A stretch of DNA of 20,763 nt, taken from assembly GCA_964473525.1 (NCBI GenBank), contig CAYYPK010000070.1:1-20763 (forward strand), given 5' to 3'. How positions within the stretch are numbered: position 1 is the first letter of the stretch; each line of letters begins with the position of its first letter. Source of the DNA: GCA-2687025 sp964473525. Lineage in GTDB: Bacteria > Poribacteria > WGA-4E > GCA-2687025. The notes beneath the pieces were generated by a model. The model ran no database searches. It worked only from the letters and a program-made list of their open reading frames with translations, and was not told the origin of the DNA. A program made the position numbers and the translations under genes. Of this stretch, positions 8,690-15,163 are shown one piece after another.

Positions 8690-9700
8690 TTACTCCTCTC
8701 CGAGCGCTTCCGGCGCGCTATCGAACTCCCTGTACGCGGTTCGCATCTGGCGCAGTTCCTCCGCGATCGCCGACCGTAGTTCAGGCGGTTCCAACGCCTC
8801 CGCGTGCGATCCGTGCTGCAGAACCCATCGCTTTACTTCGTCCAGACCGGTCACGCGGAACGAGAGGACCAGACCCCCGTCGTCGAGCTCTTGTACACGT
8901 TGCGTCGGGTGCCATTCGCGCTCTCGTATCCAGCGCGCCTGATACGAGTCGAACCTGATCGAGACGTCTACGGCCGAGTTGCCTCGCTCCGCCCCGAACG
9001 ACTCCGCCAGGTATGCGGCGAGGTCGAACGATTCGGGCACTGCGAAGTGCTCGTCCGTGAGATTGGCGTCGATCATGCGGCTGAGCAGGAAATGCCGCAT
9101 CGCACTGCGCAGGTGGTCGTGCGCGATGGCGTACCAGTCTCCATCCCGGTTCCACAGGTGGTACACGTCGATCGCGCGCTCGGTCACCTCGTCCCGGTAG
9201 GCCCCGCGATACGTGATATGGAGGCGGTGACGGTTCATCGTGGCGCGGACGAAGGCCCCGTAGACTCGCGCGTCCACTGGAGACACGGGGCCGACGTCAA
9301 ACGTGATCGACGTATCCACGTCTGCTAGGGACAGCGACGCGGATTCCGGCAGTCGCTTCACGATCTTACCGAACGCCTGTCGCAGTTGGTTCTCGTAGCG
9401 CGTGTCCGTGTACTCGCGCAGGACCTTCCCCGGGATGAGCACCGCGAACATCTCCCCCTCGGTCAGGGGGATCGACGGGAGTTCGTAGTCGTCGCGGGTG
9501 TAGTAATAGCCGTTATGACCTCGGTCGAACGCCGATGGAGCTCCCAGTCGGTCGCGCAGGAAGCGGATATCTCGATACGCCGTTCTGTCGCTTACTTCGA
9601 ATGTGCTCGCGACGTCAGAAGCCTTGGGGTACCTGGTCTCGCGGAGACGAGCATGTAGCCAGAGCATACGCTCAATCGGCGGACGGGAGTGTTGTTCCAT
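8690..9700 (-). CDS. HTH-WYL transcriptional regulator at the head of the cas operon
   Basis: The 336-residue protein has an N-terminal DeoR-like winged helix (about residues 8-60; DVASTFEVSDRTAYRDIRFL) followed by a WYL domain with DGDWYAIAHDHLRSAMRHFLLSRM at about 187-209 and a C-terminal extension domain. WYL domains are thought to sense nucleic acid or nucleotide ligands, and such regulators often sit beside CRISPR and other defence loci. It lies 35 nt upstream of cas3 in the same direction, so it is probably co-transcribed and controls the operon. I see no strong Shine-Dalgarno before the ATG at 9700. Which way it regulates (repressor or activator) cannot be read from sequence. Confidence 0.9.
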   Translation of the reverse strand: MEQHSRPPIERMLWLHARLRETRYPKASDVASTFEVSDRTAYRDIRFLRDRLGAPSAFDRGHNGYYYTRDDYELPSIPLTEGEMFAVLIPGKVLREYTDTRYENQLRQAFGKIVKRLPESASLSLADVDTSITFDVGPVSPVDARVYGAFVRATMNRHRLHITYRGAYRDEVTERAIDVYHLWNRDGDWYAIAHDHLRSAMRHFLLSRMIDANLTDEHFAVPESFDLAAYLAESFGAERGNSAVDVSIRFDSYQARWIREREWHPTQRVQELDDGGLVLSFRVTGLDEVKRWVLQHGSHAEALEPPELRSAIAEELRQMRTAYREFDSAPEALGEE

Positions 9701-9752
9701 GCTGACGGGACCCGTTGGATTGGAGCTCTGTCACTGGCAGGATAGAGCATGT

Positions 9753-9775
9753 GCCCTGACATCCGCTGTCAGGGC
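9753..9775. repeat. Perfect 9-bp inverted repeat upstream of the WYL/cas operon (candidate operator)
   Basis: GCCCTGACA at 9753-9761 and TGTCAGGGC at 9767-9775 are exact reverse complements separated by 5 nt. The centre lies about 63 bp before the WYL regulator start, where an operator of an autoregulated unit would be expected. A second, smaller palindrome (ACGGG, one base, CCCGT) sits at 9705-9715 just before the start codon. A possible -10 (TATCCT on the minus strand, near 9739-9744) lies between them. The larger repeat has no T-run on either side, so a terminator is less likely. Confidence 0.55.
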
Positions 9776-10161
9776 TCGATCTTTATTCGTGAAAATCGCC
9801 CCCGGCGCAAGGAAAGAACTGGCGCGCGTCTCCGACTCCCCGCAGAGTTGGGGCTCCTGGGCGCGGCGCATCGTCCGATCAAAGTGCAGAAGGCCGTACA
9901 GCGGCTCGCGGCACGTTGGGGATCAGAGGGGATCAGACGCGGGCGTGTGTCTGACGGTATAGGACATGCAGATGTTCGCTGACTGCAGAGGCGACGATGT
10001 CCACGGGAGGACAAGGCAAGCGGCCAGCGATGCTGATGTTCCTGCCCCATATCTCCACTGGGACACCACCCAATATCGCCAGATCCGACCCGCATGACAG
10101 CGAATCCGAAGACGGTTGCGCCGAGGGGTTCTGGGACAGTCCGTCACATGCGCTCTTTGCC
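9776..10161. other. Intergenic region with no confident gene
   Basis: About 390 nt between the cas operon control region and the brnT promoter. The plus-strand frame around 9830-9982 encodes a stretch (KVQKAVQRLAARWGSEGIRR) that faintly resembles the C-terminal end of Y-family DNA polymerases, but it has no start, no ribosome binding site and no upstream domain. I regard it as, at best, a gene relic. Nothing else stands out. Confidence 0.4.
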
Positions 10162-10190
10162 TTGCCGAATAGGCGGCATTGCCGTATATT
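10162..10190 (+). promoter_or_regulatory. Probable sigma70-type promoter of the brnT operon
   Basis: TTGCCG at 10162-10167 and TATATT at 10185-10190 are separated by exactly 17 nt, close to the housekeeping consensus. The expected start site near 10197 gives a leader of about 20 nt before the brnT ATG at 10218, with AGGAAG as Shine-Dalgarno. The string TTGCC occurs three times between 10157 and 10183, and GCC/GGC half-sites flank GAATA inside the spacer, which could be an autoregulatory operator for the downstream XRE antitoxin. Confidence 0.6.
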
Positions 10191-10217
10191 CCTTGTGGTT
10201 CTAGGAAGCGCTTTACG

Positions 10218-10523
10218 ATGCCCGATAACGGCCAGCCTCCTGCGATGGTTTTCGAGTGGGACCCCAACAAGGCGCTCCGAAACCACCGCGTCCACCGCGT
10301 GCGCTTCGAGGCTGCGCAGTATGTGTTCGGGGATGAGGATCGGACTGAGGAGATCGATGACCGGGTCGACTATGGCGAGGAGCGCTGGCGTACGACGGGG
10401 ATGCTGCACGACCGCGTCCTGGTGGTTGTGTACACCGAAGTGGACGGAGTCATCCGGCTGATCTCAGCCCGAAAGGCAGACGATGGGGAAGAAGCCCGAT
10501 ACTTTCGTGAGAAGTTCGGTTGA
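10218..10523 (+). CDS. brnT: BrnT family ribonuclease toxin
   Basis: BrnT toxins are small RelE-like ribonucleases that arrest growth when not bound by their antitoxin. The 101-residue protein carries the family blocks: FEWDPNKALRNHRVHRVRFE (residues 12-31), GEERWRTTGM in the middle, LVVVYTEVD, and the C-terminal RLISARKA. The ATG at 10218 has AGGAAG about 9 nt upstream. The frame extends to a TTG at 10179, but that codon lies within the promoter, so I reject it. The gene overlaps the downstream antitoxin gene. The toxin-first order is normal for brnTA modules. Confidence 0.88.
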   Translation: MPDNGQPPAMVFEWDPNKALRNHRVHRVRFEAAQYVFGDEDRTEEIDDRVDYGEERWRTTGMLHDRVLVVVYTEVDGVIRLISARKADDGEEARYFREKFG

Positions 10524-10872
10524 CGTTAGTCAGCCACCCGAGGACGTCATGGACTGGGAAGAGTTCGACGCCCTCACGAACGAGGAAGTGCGCGCAGCTG
10601 CGGAGCAAGACCCGGACAATCCGCCTATGACGGAGGAGGAGTTGGCCCGTATGCGCCGTGTGCCCGACGTCCGCCGCATACGGCTCGGGACCGGCCTATC
10701 ACAGGCGAAGTTCGCCGCGAAGTTTGGGGTGCCTTTGGCTTCACTGAAGGACTGGGAGCAGGGCCGCCGGACTCCCGCTCACGGCACGCAGACTCTGATG
10801 CGCATCATCCAACACGAACCCGAGGCCGTCGATCGCGCGCTGCAGAAGGCCAACGATGCGGGGCGCGTGTGA
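10483..10872 (+). CDS. XRE-type helix-turn-helix antitoxin partner of BrnT
   Basis: The 129-residue protein has a linker-like N terminus with MDWEEFDALTNEEV (residues 23-36), typical of BrnT partners. An XRE helix-turn-helix follows at about 63-105 (DVRRIRLGTGLSQAKFAAKFGVPLASLKDWEQGRR). It should neutralise BrnT with its N-terminal part and repress the operon through the helix-turn-helix. Classical BrnA has a ribbon-helix-helix fold instead, so this is the alternative partner type. The start is uncertain: ATG 10483 (overlap of 41 nt with brnT), GTG 10507, or ATG 10549 with GAGG 6 nt upstream. It ends 12 nt from a convergent gene, with no terminator visible. Confidence 0.82.
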   Translation: MGKKPDTFVRSSVDVSQPPEDVMDWEEFDALTNEEVRAAAEQDPDNPPMTEEELARMRRVPDVRRIRLGTGLSQAKFAAKFGVPLASLKDWEQGRRTPAHGTQTLMRIIQHEPEAVDRALQKANDAGRV

Positions 10873-10884
10873 CATAGTCCCCTA

Positions 10885-11805
10885 TTATCGGATGGTCGGC
10901 CCTCCGACTACGGGTCGTCGCTGGTCTCTGGACGGCGCGCCCGCGCGTTGACGGGGTAACTTCTGGGCGAGGAATCCATACTCCTCTCCGCGATGCACGC
11001 GTATCTCGCCCGCGTACTCGTCGGAGGGACCGCGAGCGATCCACCCGAAGCCATGCGCGGCGCATCGATCGTCCTCTCCACTCCACGTAAACTCCAAGCG
11101 GTCCCATCCCGGATACTCCACCACCTGTCCGTGAAGCTCGCCCGTAGCCTCCACTAACGCGAAGCTGCCATCCCCTTCGCGGTCAACCGTGATTTGTCCC
11201 GACTGCTCAACAGCGGCGTATTCGCCATCTCCCGCGTGGGTGTGGGTGATGCGCCAACTTCCGTCGTATTCGCCTTCCACATCATCTGGCAGACGGTTCC
11301 CCTCGCTGTCAGGGATGTAGGGGATGACGCCGTCCTCGTAGGCGCTTCGCCGAATGTGTATGGGAGCCGTGCGGATGTCCGCAGGTAGCCCGTCTACAAG
11401 AACGGTCCAGATGAGCGGGTTGTCGCCCTTGCGCGCATCGACCGTCCAGTCCGGGTGCATCTGGACGAGGTCCATGGCGTCCATGATGCGTGTGGCTTTC
11501 TCGCTTGCGTTCCCCTGGCTTACGCCGAAGAGGGTGCAGAGGTCATCTGCCCGCATATGCGGTTCCATCGACGTGTCGAACAAGAAGTTGACCCGTGCGA
11601 TGGCGTACAGCACACCAGCGGCCCAACTCTTTGGTTGACCGCGCGCGAGCAGATCTTCGTGATGCATGGCGAGTTCGTCGGTCAGGTTGGCGCACATCTC
11701 GCCGAACTCCTCGGTGAGGTGTTCGGCGCAGAACGCGTCCGTCGCGGCGACCATCGCGTCAACGCGTTCGTGGAGGGCGTCTCGATTCGTCGGTCCCTTA
11801 CGCAT
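10885..11805 (-). CDS. DUF6398 protein with a C-terminal beta-rich domain
   Basis: Residues of about 10-120 match the DUF6398 pattern: EHLTEEFGEMCANLTDELA, then RGQPKSWAAGVLYAIARVNFLFD and LCTLFGVSQGNASEKATRI, which resembles a helix-turn-helix. The C-terminal third (GSWRITHTHAGDG, LEFTWSGEDD, HGFGWIARG, IRVHRGEEYGFLAQK) resembles a small beta-rich protein usually found on its own with the pattern GxWRI ... FxWxGxDE ... GxGWA ... FHxGDxSxFxA. Neither part has a known biochemical role. I chose the ATG at 11805 (306 residues); a GTG at 11877 would add an arginine-rich stretch with no family match. The gene is convergent with the brnT operon. Function unknown. Confidence 0.75.
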   Translation of the reverse strand: MRKGPTNRDALHERVDAMVAATDAFCAEHLTEEFGEMCANLTDELAMHHEDLLARGQPKSWAAGVLYAIARVNFLFDTSMEPHMRADDLCTLFGVSQGNASEKATRIMDAMDLVQMHPDWTVDARKGDNPLIWTVLVDGLPADIRTAPIHIRRSAYEDGVIPYIPDSEGNRLPDDVEGEYDGSWRITHTHAGDGEYAAVEQSGQITVDREGDGSFALVEATGELHGQVVEYPGWDRLEFTWSGEDDRCAAHGFGWIARGPSDEYAGEIRVHRGEEYGFLAQKLPRQRAGAPSRDQRRPVVGGPTIR

Positions 11806-12045
11806 GCTCCGCCACCCCCATCTTCTCTCGCGTGGCCGCCCATAGAGGTTCAGGATAGCACGTCGTCGTCGGGACACTCCAATGCCCGTCGCGCCATCGG
11901 CCGCCTGCTCGCAGGGGCTCCATCGAACTTCCGAGAATGCTCGTTATGAAAACTTCGCGCGCGTCCAACTCAACACTACGGCCGATTCTGTGGCTGTCGG
12001 ATCGTCCGGAAAGCCGCATGTCCAGGGCTCCGCGCTGCGGGGAAT

Positions 12046-12069
12046 GCAACGGTAGGGCTCAACCGTTGC
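12046..12069. repeat. Perfect 8-bp inverted repeat upstream of the recombinase gene
   Basis: GCAACGGT at 12046-12053 and ACCGTTGC at 12062-12069 are exact reverse complements with an 8-nt loop. GTTCTTAAT follows on the plus strand, so it could be a weak intrinsic terminator. It could also be a binding site 52 bp before the recombinase start. The surrounding 11806-12120 region otherwise holds no gene I can support. Confidence 0.5.
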
Positions 12070-12120
12070 GTTCTTAATGCTGGGCGCGGACACCGGACCA
12101 TCTACCCACGGGAGTCATCG

Positions 12121-12699
12121 ATGGACGCGGATACGATCAAGTGGCTGACCAAGAGCGAGCTCGAGGCGTTCTTCAAAGCGATCCCTCGCCGCACGAAGCA
12201 GGGAAAGCGCGACCGCGCGCTCTTCTACACGATCTATCGGCATGGGCTACGGGTGTCCGAGGCGACGACGCTACGCATCGAGGACATCGACTCCGAGCGC
12301 ATGCGCCTGATGGTTCGTCGACAGAAGGGCAGCTACGGTGGCGAATACCCGCTGTCCCCCGACGTGTGGAAGGCGATCAAGGCGACGCTGTCGACGCGCG
12401 ACGACGACAACCCCTACCTGTTCCTCTCGAACCGCGGCACGCCGCTACACCGCTCGACGGCGTTCCGGATGTTCCAGAACTACGCGACCGAGGCTGGCAT
12501 ACCTATCGACAAGCGCCATCCGCACGTGCTGAAGCACTCGATCGCTACGCACCTGATGGAGTCCAACGAGGACATCGCCGTCGTGCGCGACTGGCTGGGC
12601 CACCGGAACATCCAGAACACGATGGTCTACGCGAAGATCACGAGCCGACAGAGGGATCAGGTGGGTCGCAGGATGGACTCGTCCACGTCGGTGCTGTGA
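12121..12699 (+). CDS. Small tyrosine recombinase, catalytic domain only
   Basis: Tyrosine recombinases cut and rejoin DNA at specific sites, as in integration or resolution. This 192-residue protein is almost only the catalytic domain: R44 (HGLRVSEA), K69 in the beta-hairpin (RQKG), H135 with K138 (HPHVLKHSIATHL), H161 (WLGHRNIQNT) and the nucleophile Y170 (TMVYAKI). The second catalytic Arg of the HxxR box is Lys, a substitution seen in some small phage-type integrases. The usual core-binding N-terminal domain is missing. GGGAG lies 7 nt before the ATG at 12121. Its site is unknown; the palindromic repeats near 17.4 and 17.8 kb are candidates. Confidence 0.9.
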   Translation: MDADTIKWLTKSELEAFFKAIPRRTKQGKRDRALFYTIYRHGLRVSEATTLRIEDIDSERMRLMVRRQKGSYGGEYPLSPDVWKAIKATLSTRDDDNPYLFLSNRGTPLHRSTAFRMFQNYATEAGIPIDKRHPHVLKHSIATHLMESNEDIAVVRDWLGHRNIQNTMVYAKITSRQRDQVGRRMDSSTSVL

Positions 12700-12757
12700 C
12701 GTAGGCCGGGCGGTGAGAGTGAGGCCGCACCGCATGGACGTGTTACCCTTACCCAAA

Positions 12758-12771
12758 GCAGGGAGCCCTGC
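12758..12771. promoter_or_regulatory. 14-bp palindrome before the UPF0175/PIN pair (candidate operator)
   Basis: GCAGGG at 12758-12763 and CCCTGC at 12766-12771 are exact reverse complements with a 2-nt centre, 29 nt before the GTG start of the antitoxin gene. Its place fits an autoregulatory operator. TTACCCTTACCC just upstream could hold the -10, but I see no convincing -35. Confidence 0.4.
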
Positions 12772-12799
12772 CCCACTCAGATATCACGCGAGGACGCCT

Positions 12800-13045
12800 G
12801 TGGGACTGCTCATATCGGATGATGTGTTGAACGCAGCCCGAATGACCGAGGGCGAACTGCGCCAGGAAGTCGCAACGCTCCTCTTCGAGCGGGAGAAGCT
12901 GACGCTAGCGCAGGCTGCCAGTCTCGCTCAGATGTCGCGTATCCAGTTCCAGCATCTGCTTGCGAGTCGCGAGATCCCCGTCCACTACGGCGTCGAGGAG
13001 TTCGATCAGGACCTCCACACGCTCCGCGAACTCGGTCAGCTGTGA
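12800..13045 (+). CDS. UPF0175 family antitoxin
   Basis: UPF0175 proteins are small helical antitoxins or regulators that pair with PIN-like toxins. The 81-residue product has the typical order: ISDDVLNAARMTEGELRQEVA, LLFEREKLTLAQAASLAQMSRIQFQHLL (a helix-turn-helix-like stretch at about residues 27-54), then the signature REIPVHYGVEEFDQDL. I chose the GTG at 12800, which has GAGG 6 nt upstream and matches the family's usual N terminus. The frame extends to 12713, but the extra residues match nothing. Its TGA overlaps the next gene's GTG by 4 nt (GTGA). Confidence 0.85.
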   Translation: MGLLISDDVLNAARMTEGELRQEVATLLFEREKLTLAQAASLAQMSRIQFQHLLASREIPVHYGVEEFDQDLHTLRELGQL

Positions 13046-13524
13046 TCTGCGTCTGTAACACTTCCCCTATCACGAATCTCGCCGCCATCGGTCAGCTTGA
13101 GCTTTTATCGAAGCTGTACGGTCAGTTGTTCGTGCCCGACGAGGTCGCGCGGGAACTGGCAGAGGGGTTCCCGGGCGCCCCTGGATTCGTCGATGTGACC
13201 GAGGTAGCGTGGATCCACGCTCAACCTGTCGACAACCGGCCGCTGGTTGCGTCCCTTCTCTCTGAGTTGGACTTGGGTGAAGCAGCCGCAATCGCTCTGG
13301 CGAACGAGCGCGCTGCGCTGCTCCTCATCGACGAGCGACGGGGACGCCAGGTGGCCGCGCGACTTGGTCTACGCCATATTGGGCTGCTAGGCGCGTTGGT
13401 CGTGGCAAGACAACGCGACTTGATACCCGCGGTCAAGCCTATCCTAGACGACCTGGTGCATACCGCAGGTTTCTGGATCGGCCCTGCGCTCTACGATCGC
13501 GTCATCAAGAGCGTTGGTGAGTGA
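13042..13524 (+). CDS. DUF3368 PIN-like nuclease toxin
   Basis: DUF3368 proteins are predicted PIN-domain ribonucleases forming toxin-antitoxin pairs with UPF0175 proteins. The 160-residue protein shows CNTSPITNLAAIGQLELL (residues 5-22), LFVPDEVARELA, the acidic motif LGEAAAIALA with E80, and LLIDERRGR with D97. The first acidic residue of the PIN site, usually Asp in DTSPL, is Asn6 here; I recall this variant in a recognisable subset of the family, so activity is uncertain rather than excluded. The GTG start at 13042 overlaps the antitoxin stop, so translation is coupled. Confidence 0.88.
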   Translation: MICVCNTSPITNLAAIGQLELLSKLYGQLFVPDEVARELAEGFPGAPGFVDVTEVAWIHAQPVDNRPLVASLLSELDLGEAAAIALANERAALLLIDERRGRQVAARLGLRHIGLLGALVVARQRDLIPAVKPILDDLVHTAGFWIGPALYDRVIKSVGE

Positions 13525-13823
13525 CGGTCGCCGGTCACCTTACTGTCCATCCTGCTCCCGAATCGCCGGCGGCCGCCGACAAGATTCGACGTTTTGCATC
13601 TTCTGTCTATCTTTGCAGCGGCATCGTCCGCTTCCGATGCACGTTCGCAGGAGGTCGAGCGGACCACCTTATCGGGTCAGATATCTACATTCGACCTTCC
13701 GCCCGGATCCCTTGATGCTTCGCTCTGAACGATACAGTACATCCCCTCACTCGCCGACATCGACGCTGTGGTACCCTTGGCCGTCAGCCGTGACGACCAT
13801 CACACCGTCCGAGGCATCGCCCC
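13525..13823. other. Intergenic region, no gene seen
   Basis: About 300 nt with no ORF that has both a Shine-Dalgarno and recognisable content. TTGATG and TACAGT near 13712-13738 could form a weak promoter for the next gene, but the spacing is only 15 nt. I see no repeats or hairpins of note apart from a short GTGAC/GTCAC pair directly after the toxin stop. Confidence 0.35.
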
Positions 13824-14843
13824 TTGTCAAGATTGGCTACCGACGATCGTTCCATCTTACGCGGCGTTCCCACGCTCTCGGAGTACCCGCCGCTGGCGGA
13901 GCACCTGAGTCTGCCCGACCGCCAGGTATCGAAGCCGTGGCAGGCGGCGCTGGAACGCCTCTGCGGCAAGATGGTCGACACCATCGCGGGAGACCCTGTG
14001 CTGTATCGGATGGTGTCCGACTCCCCGAAGCTGGCGAAGCTACTCGCGGATAGATCGACCGCCGCCGATGGCGTGGATGGAGCCGAGGACGTCGACACTC
14101 CCTCGTCGATGGACGACTTCGAGCGCTGTCTGGCGACGCTCGACGCGGTGCAGTTTGATGAACAGGAACTCGCTTGGATTCGTGATTACGGCGTGCGCGT
14201 CTGGCTCGTCCTGGGTCCCATACTCCGCGACTTCACCCACCACGCGGATTTCGAGCGCATCGTGCGGTCCTTCGTCGAGGCGATTTCCACGCTGGAGAAC
14301 GTCACCGCCTTCGTCGACGAGGTGGAGCCACTCATCGACCGCATCTTCACCCCTGACCGCGTGAAGCAGGTAAGCCGCGGCATCGATGCGGTGTTGGAAG
14401 AGGTGCTGGATCCGTACTCCGATTCGTGGTGGATCGAGCTTATCGAGTGCGCGGCGGACTTGCTGTCCACTCCCGAAGGCATGCCCGCCCTGTCGTCCAT
14501 GGCCCACTGGTTCCTGCGCCAGGTCATCTCGCCAGAGCGCTTCCAGCAGACGCTGGACTGGATAGCTGACGCCTTCGTGAGCTGGGCGAAGGACCAGTCG
14601 GCGTGGTTGGCGGCGGAAGACCTGGACGTCGAGCAGATGGCGTTCTGGCTGAGCATCACCCCCAATACCATGCACAAGCACATCCAGCACCGCGCAGGCA
14701 CCGATGCCGCGGTCCCGGTGCGACTGGTGAAGGACCAGGGCGGCCGAGGGCGTGGCAAGTACTACGTCTCCCGCAGTGACCTCTTCTCGTGGGCCCGCGA
14801 CCACTGGCGCTCCCCCAAGAAGCGCATCCTCTTCCCCTCGTAG
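13824..14843 (+). CDS. Orphan protein with a C-terminal winged-helix-like domain
   Basis: I do not recognise the first 260 residues, which are acidic and helical (for example DDFERCLATLDAVQFDEQELAWIRDYG and VDEVEPLIDRIF). The last 79 residues look DNA-binding: EQMAFWLSITPNTMHKHIQHR resembles a helix-turn-helix, followed by a glycine- and arginine-rich wing (KDQGGRGRGKYYV) and RSDLFSWARDHW, as in excisionase-like domains where a residue run specifies the target helix. No ATG lies near the start of the frame. I used the TTG at 13824 with GAGG 9 nt upstream; TTG 13833 is possible, while the first ATG (13971) would lose 49 residues. A 5' truncation is also possible. It may act as a replication or control protein of a mobile element. 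Confidence 0.65.
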   Translation: MSRLATDDRSILRGVPTLSEYPPLAEHLSLPDRQVSKPWQAALERLCGKMVDTIAGDPVLYRMVSDSPKLAKLLADRSTAADGVDGAEDVDTPSSMDDFERCLATLDAVQFDEQELAWIRDYGVRVWLVLGPILRDFTHHADFERIVRSFVEAISTLENVTAFVDEVEPLIDRIFTPDRVKQVSRGIDAVLEEVLDPYSDSWWIELIECAADLLSTPEGMPALSSMAHWFLRQVISPERFQQTLDWIADAFVSWAKDQSAWLAAEDLDVEQMAFWLSITPNTMHKHIQHRAGTDAAVPVRLVKDQGGRGRGKYYVSRSDLFSWARDHWRSPKKRILFPS

Positions 14844-14891
14844 CATCGTCCAGGCACGCCATGTCGACCGCTATCGTGCGCGCGACCTATC

Positions 14892-14916
14892 TACCATTTT
14901 AACTAAGTGGTATACT
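14892..14916 (+). promoter_or_regulatory. Candidate promoter with a -10 box inside an inverted repeat
   Basis: TATACT at 14911-14916 is a near-consensus -10. TACCA at 14892-14896 and TGGTA at 14908-14912 are inverted copies 11 nt apart, the second overlapping the -10, as expected for a repressor site. The stretch between them (TTTTAACTAAG) is unusually AT-rich for this window. No good -35 is visible, so an activator or alternative sigma factor may be needed. Confidence 0.45.
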
Positions 14917-15034
14917 GGGTAAAGGCCGCAGAGGACGCTCTGCGCCTGTTGCGGGCGCGCGAGAACTGCAGGCAGTTGCCACAAGGATGGCGACGCGAAG
15001 GCAACACGAGGGCAACGCAAAGGAAGGACGCTCG

Positions 15035-15100
15035 ATGAGGAACCGTAGCAGCCCGACGGAATCAGTCCGCCAGAAGCATCCGACTGAGGCATTCGACTGA
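15035..15100 (+). CDS. Possible 21-residue small ORF
   Basis: An ATG at 15035 follows AAGGAAGG at a spacing of 7 nt, a good ribosome binding site. It reads 21 codons rich in Ser, Arg, Pro and Glu to a TGA inside the 13-nt tandem repeats. An in-frame ATG at 14987 would give 37 residues but has a poor site. No family is recognisable. A leader peptide upstream of the hairpin at 15119-15163 would be one reading; chance is another. Confidence 0.3.
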   Translation: MRNRSSPTESVRQKHPTEAFD

Positions 15101-15114
15101 GGCATTCGACTTAA
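15076..15114 (+). repeat. Three tandem 13-nt units
   Basis: The unit GCATTCGACTGAG occurs at 15089-15101, with one mismatch at 15076-15088 (GCATCCGACTGAG), and again with a diverged end at 15102-15114 (GCATTCGACTTAA). The period is not a multiple of three, so the array shifts reading frame with every unit. It lies between the small ORF and the terminal hairpin. Confidence 0.8.
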
Positions 15115-15118
15115 GACA

Positions 15119-15163
15119 GAAGCCTCACCCCGACGGTCTGGACAACTTCCGGGGTGGGGCTTC
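15119..15163 (+). terminator. Strong 14-bp stem, probable terminator or attenuator
   Basis: GAAGCCTCACCCCG (15119-15132) pairs with CGGGGTGGGGCTTC (15150-15163) over 14 positions with a single T-G wobble and a 17-nt loop. No T-run follows on the plus strand. On the minus strand the stem is followed by TGTCTTAAG, slightly better for termination. It may thus be bidirectional or serve as an RNA-stabilising end. Confidence 0.5.

Larger units (their letters stand above)
14923..15163 (+). ncRNA. Candidate structured RNA or leader transcript
   Basis: Downstream of the -10 box the sequence can form GCAGAG-GACG-CTCTGC (14928-14943), CGCC-TGTTGCG-GGCG (14943-14957) and AACTG-CAGG-CAGTT (14964-14977). 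Next come a purine-rich stretch with repeated GGCAAC, a tiny ORF, 13-nt tandem repeats, and finally a 14-bp GC-rich stem ending at 15163. Promoter-like start, stacked hairpins and terminal stem together suggest a discrete transcript of about 240 nt. I cannot assign it to a known RNA family. It could equally be the leader of the genes at 15.6 kb. Confidence 0.35.

Noticed and set aside
11798..12049. Minus-strand ORF of 83 residues upstream of the DUF6398 gene
   Set aside because: No ribosome binding site, no recognisable content and overlaps the real gene's start region.
11945..12055. Plus-strand ORF of 36-37 codons ending in CGECNGR
   Set aside because: No Shine-Dalgarno and too short to support; the CxxC-like end may be chance.
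14040..14846. Long minus-strand ORF of 268 residues opposite the orphan gene
   Set aside because: Mirror frame of a GC-rich gene; rich in Arg/Val/Glu/His as expected for a shadow, and the plus-strand protein has better composition and a DNA-binding-like end.
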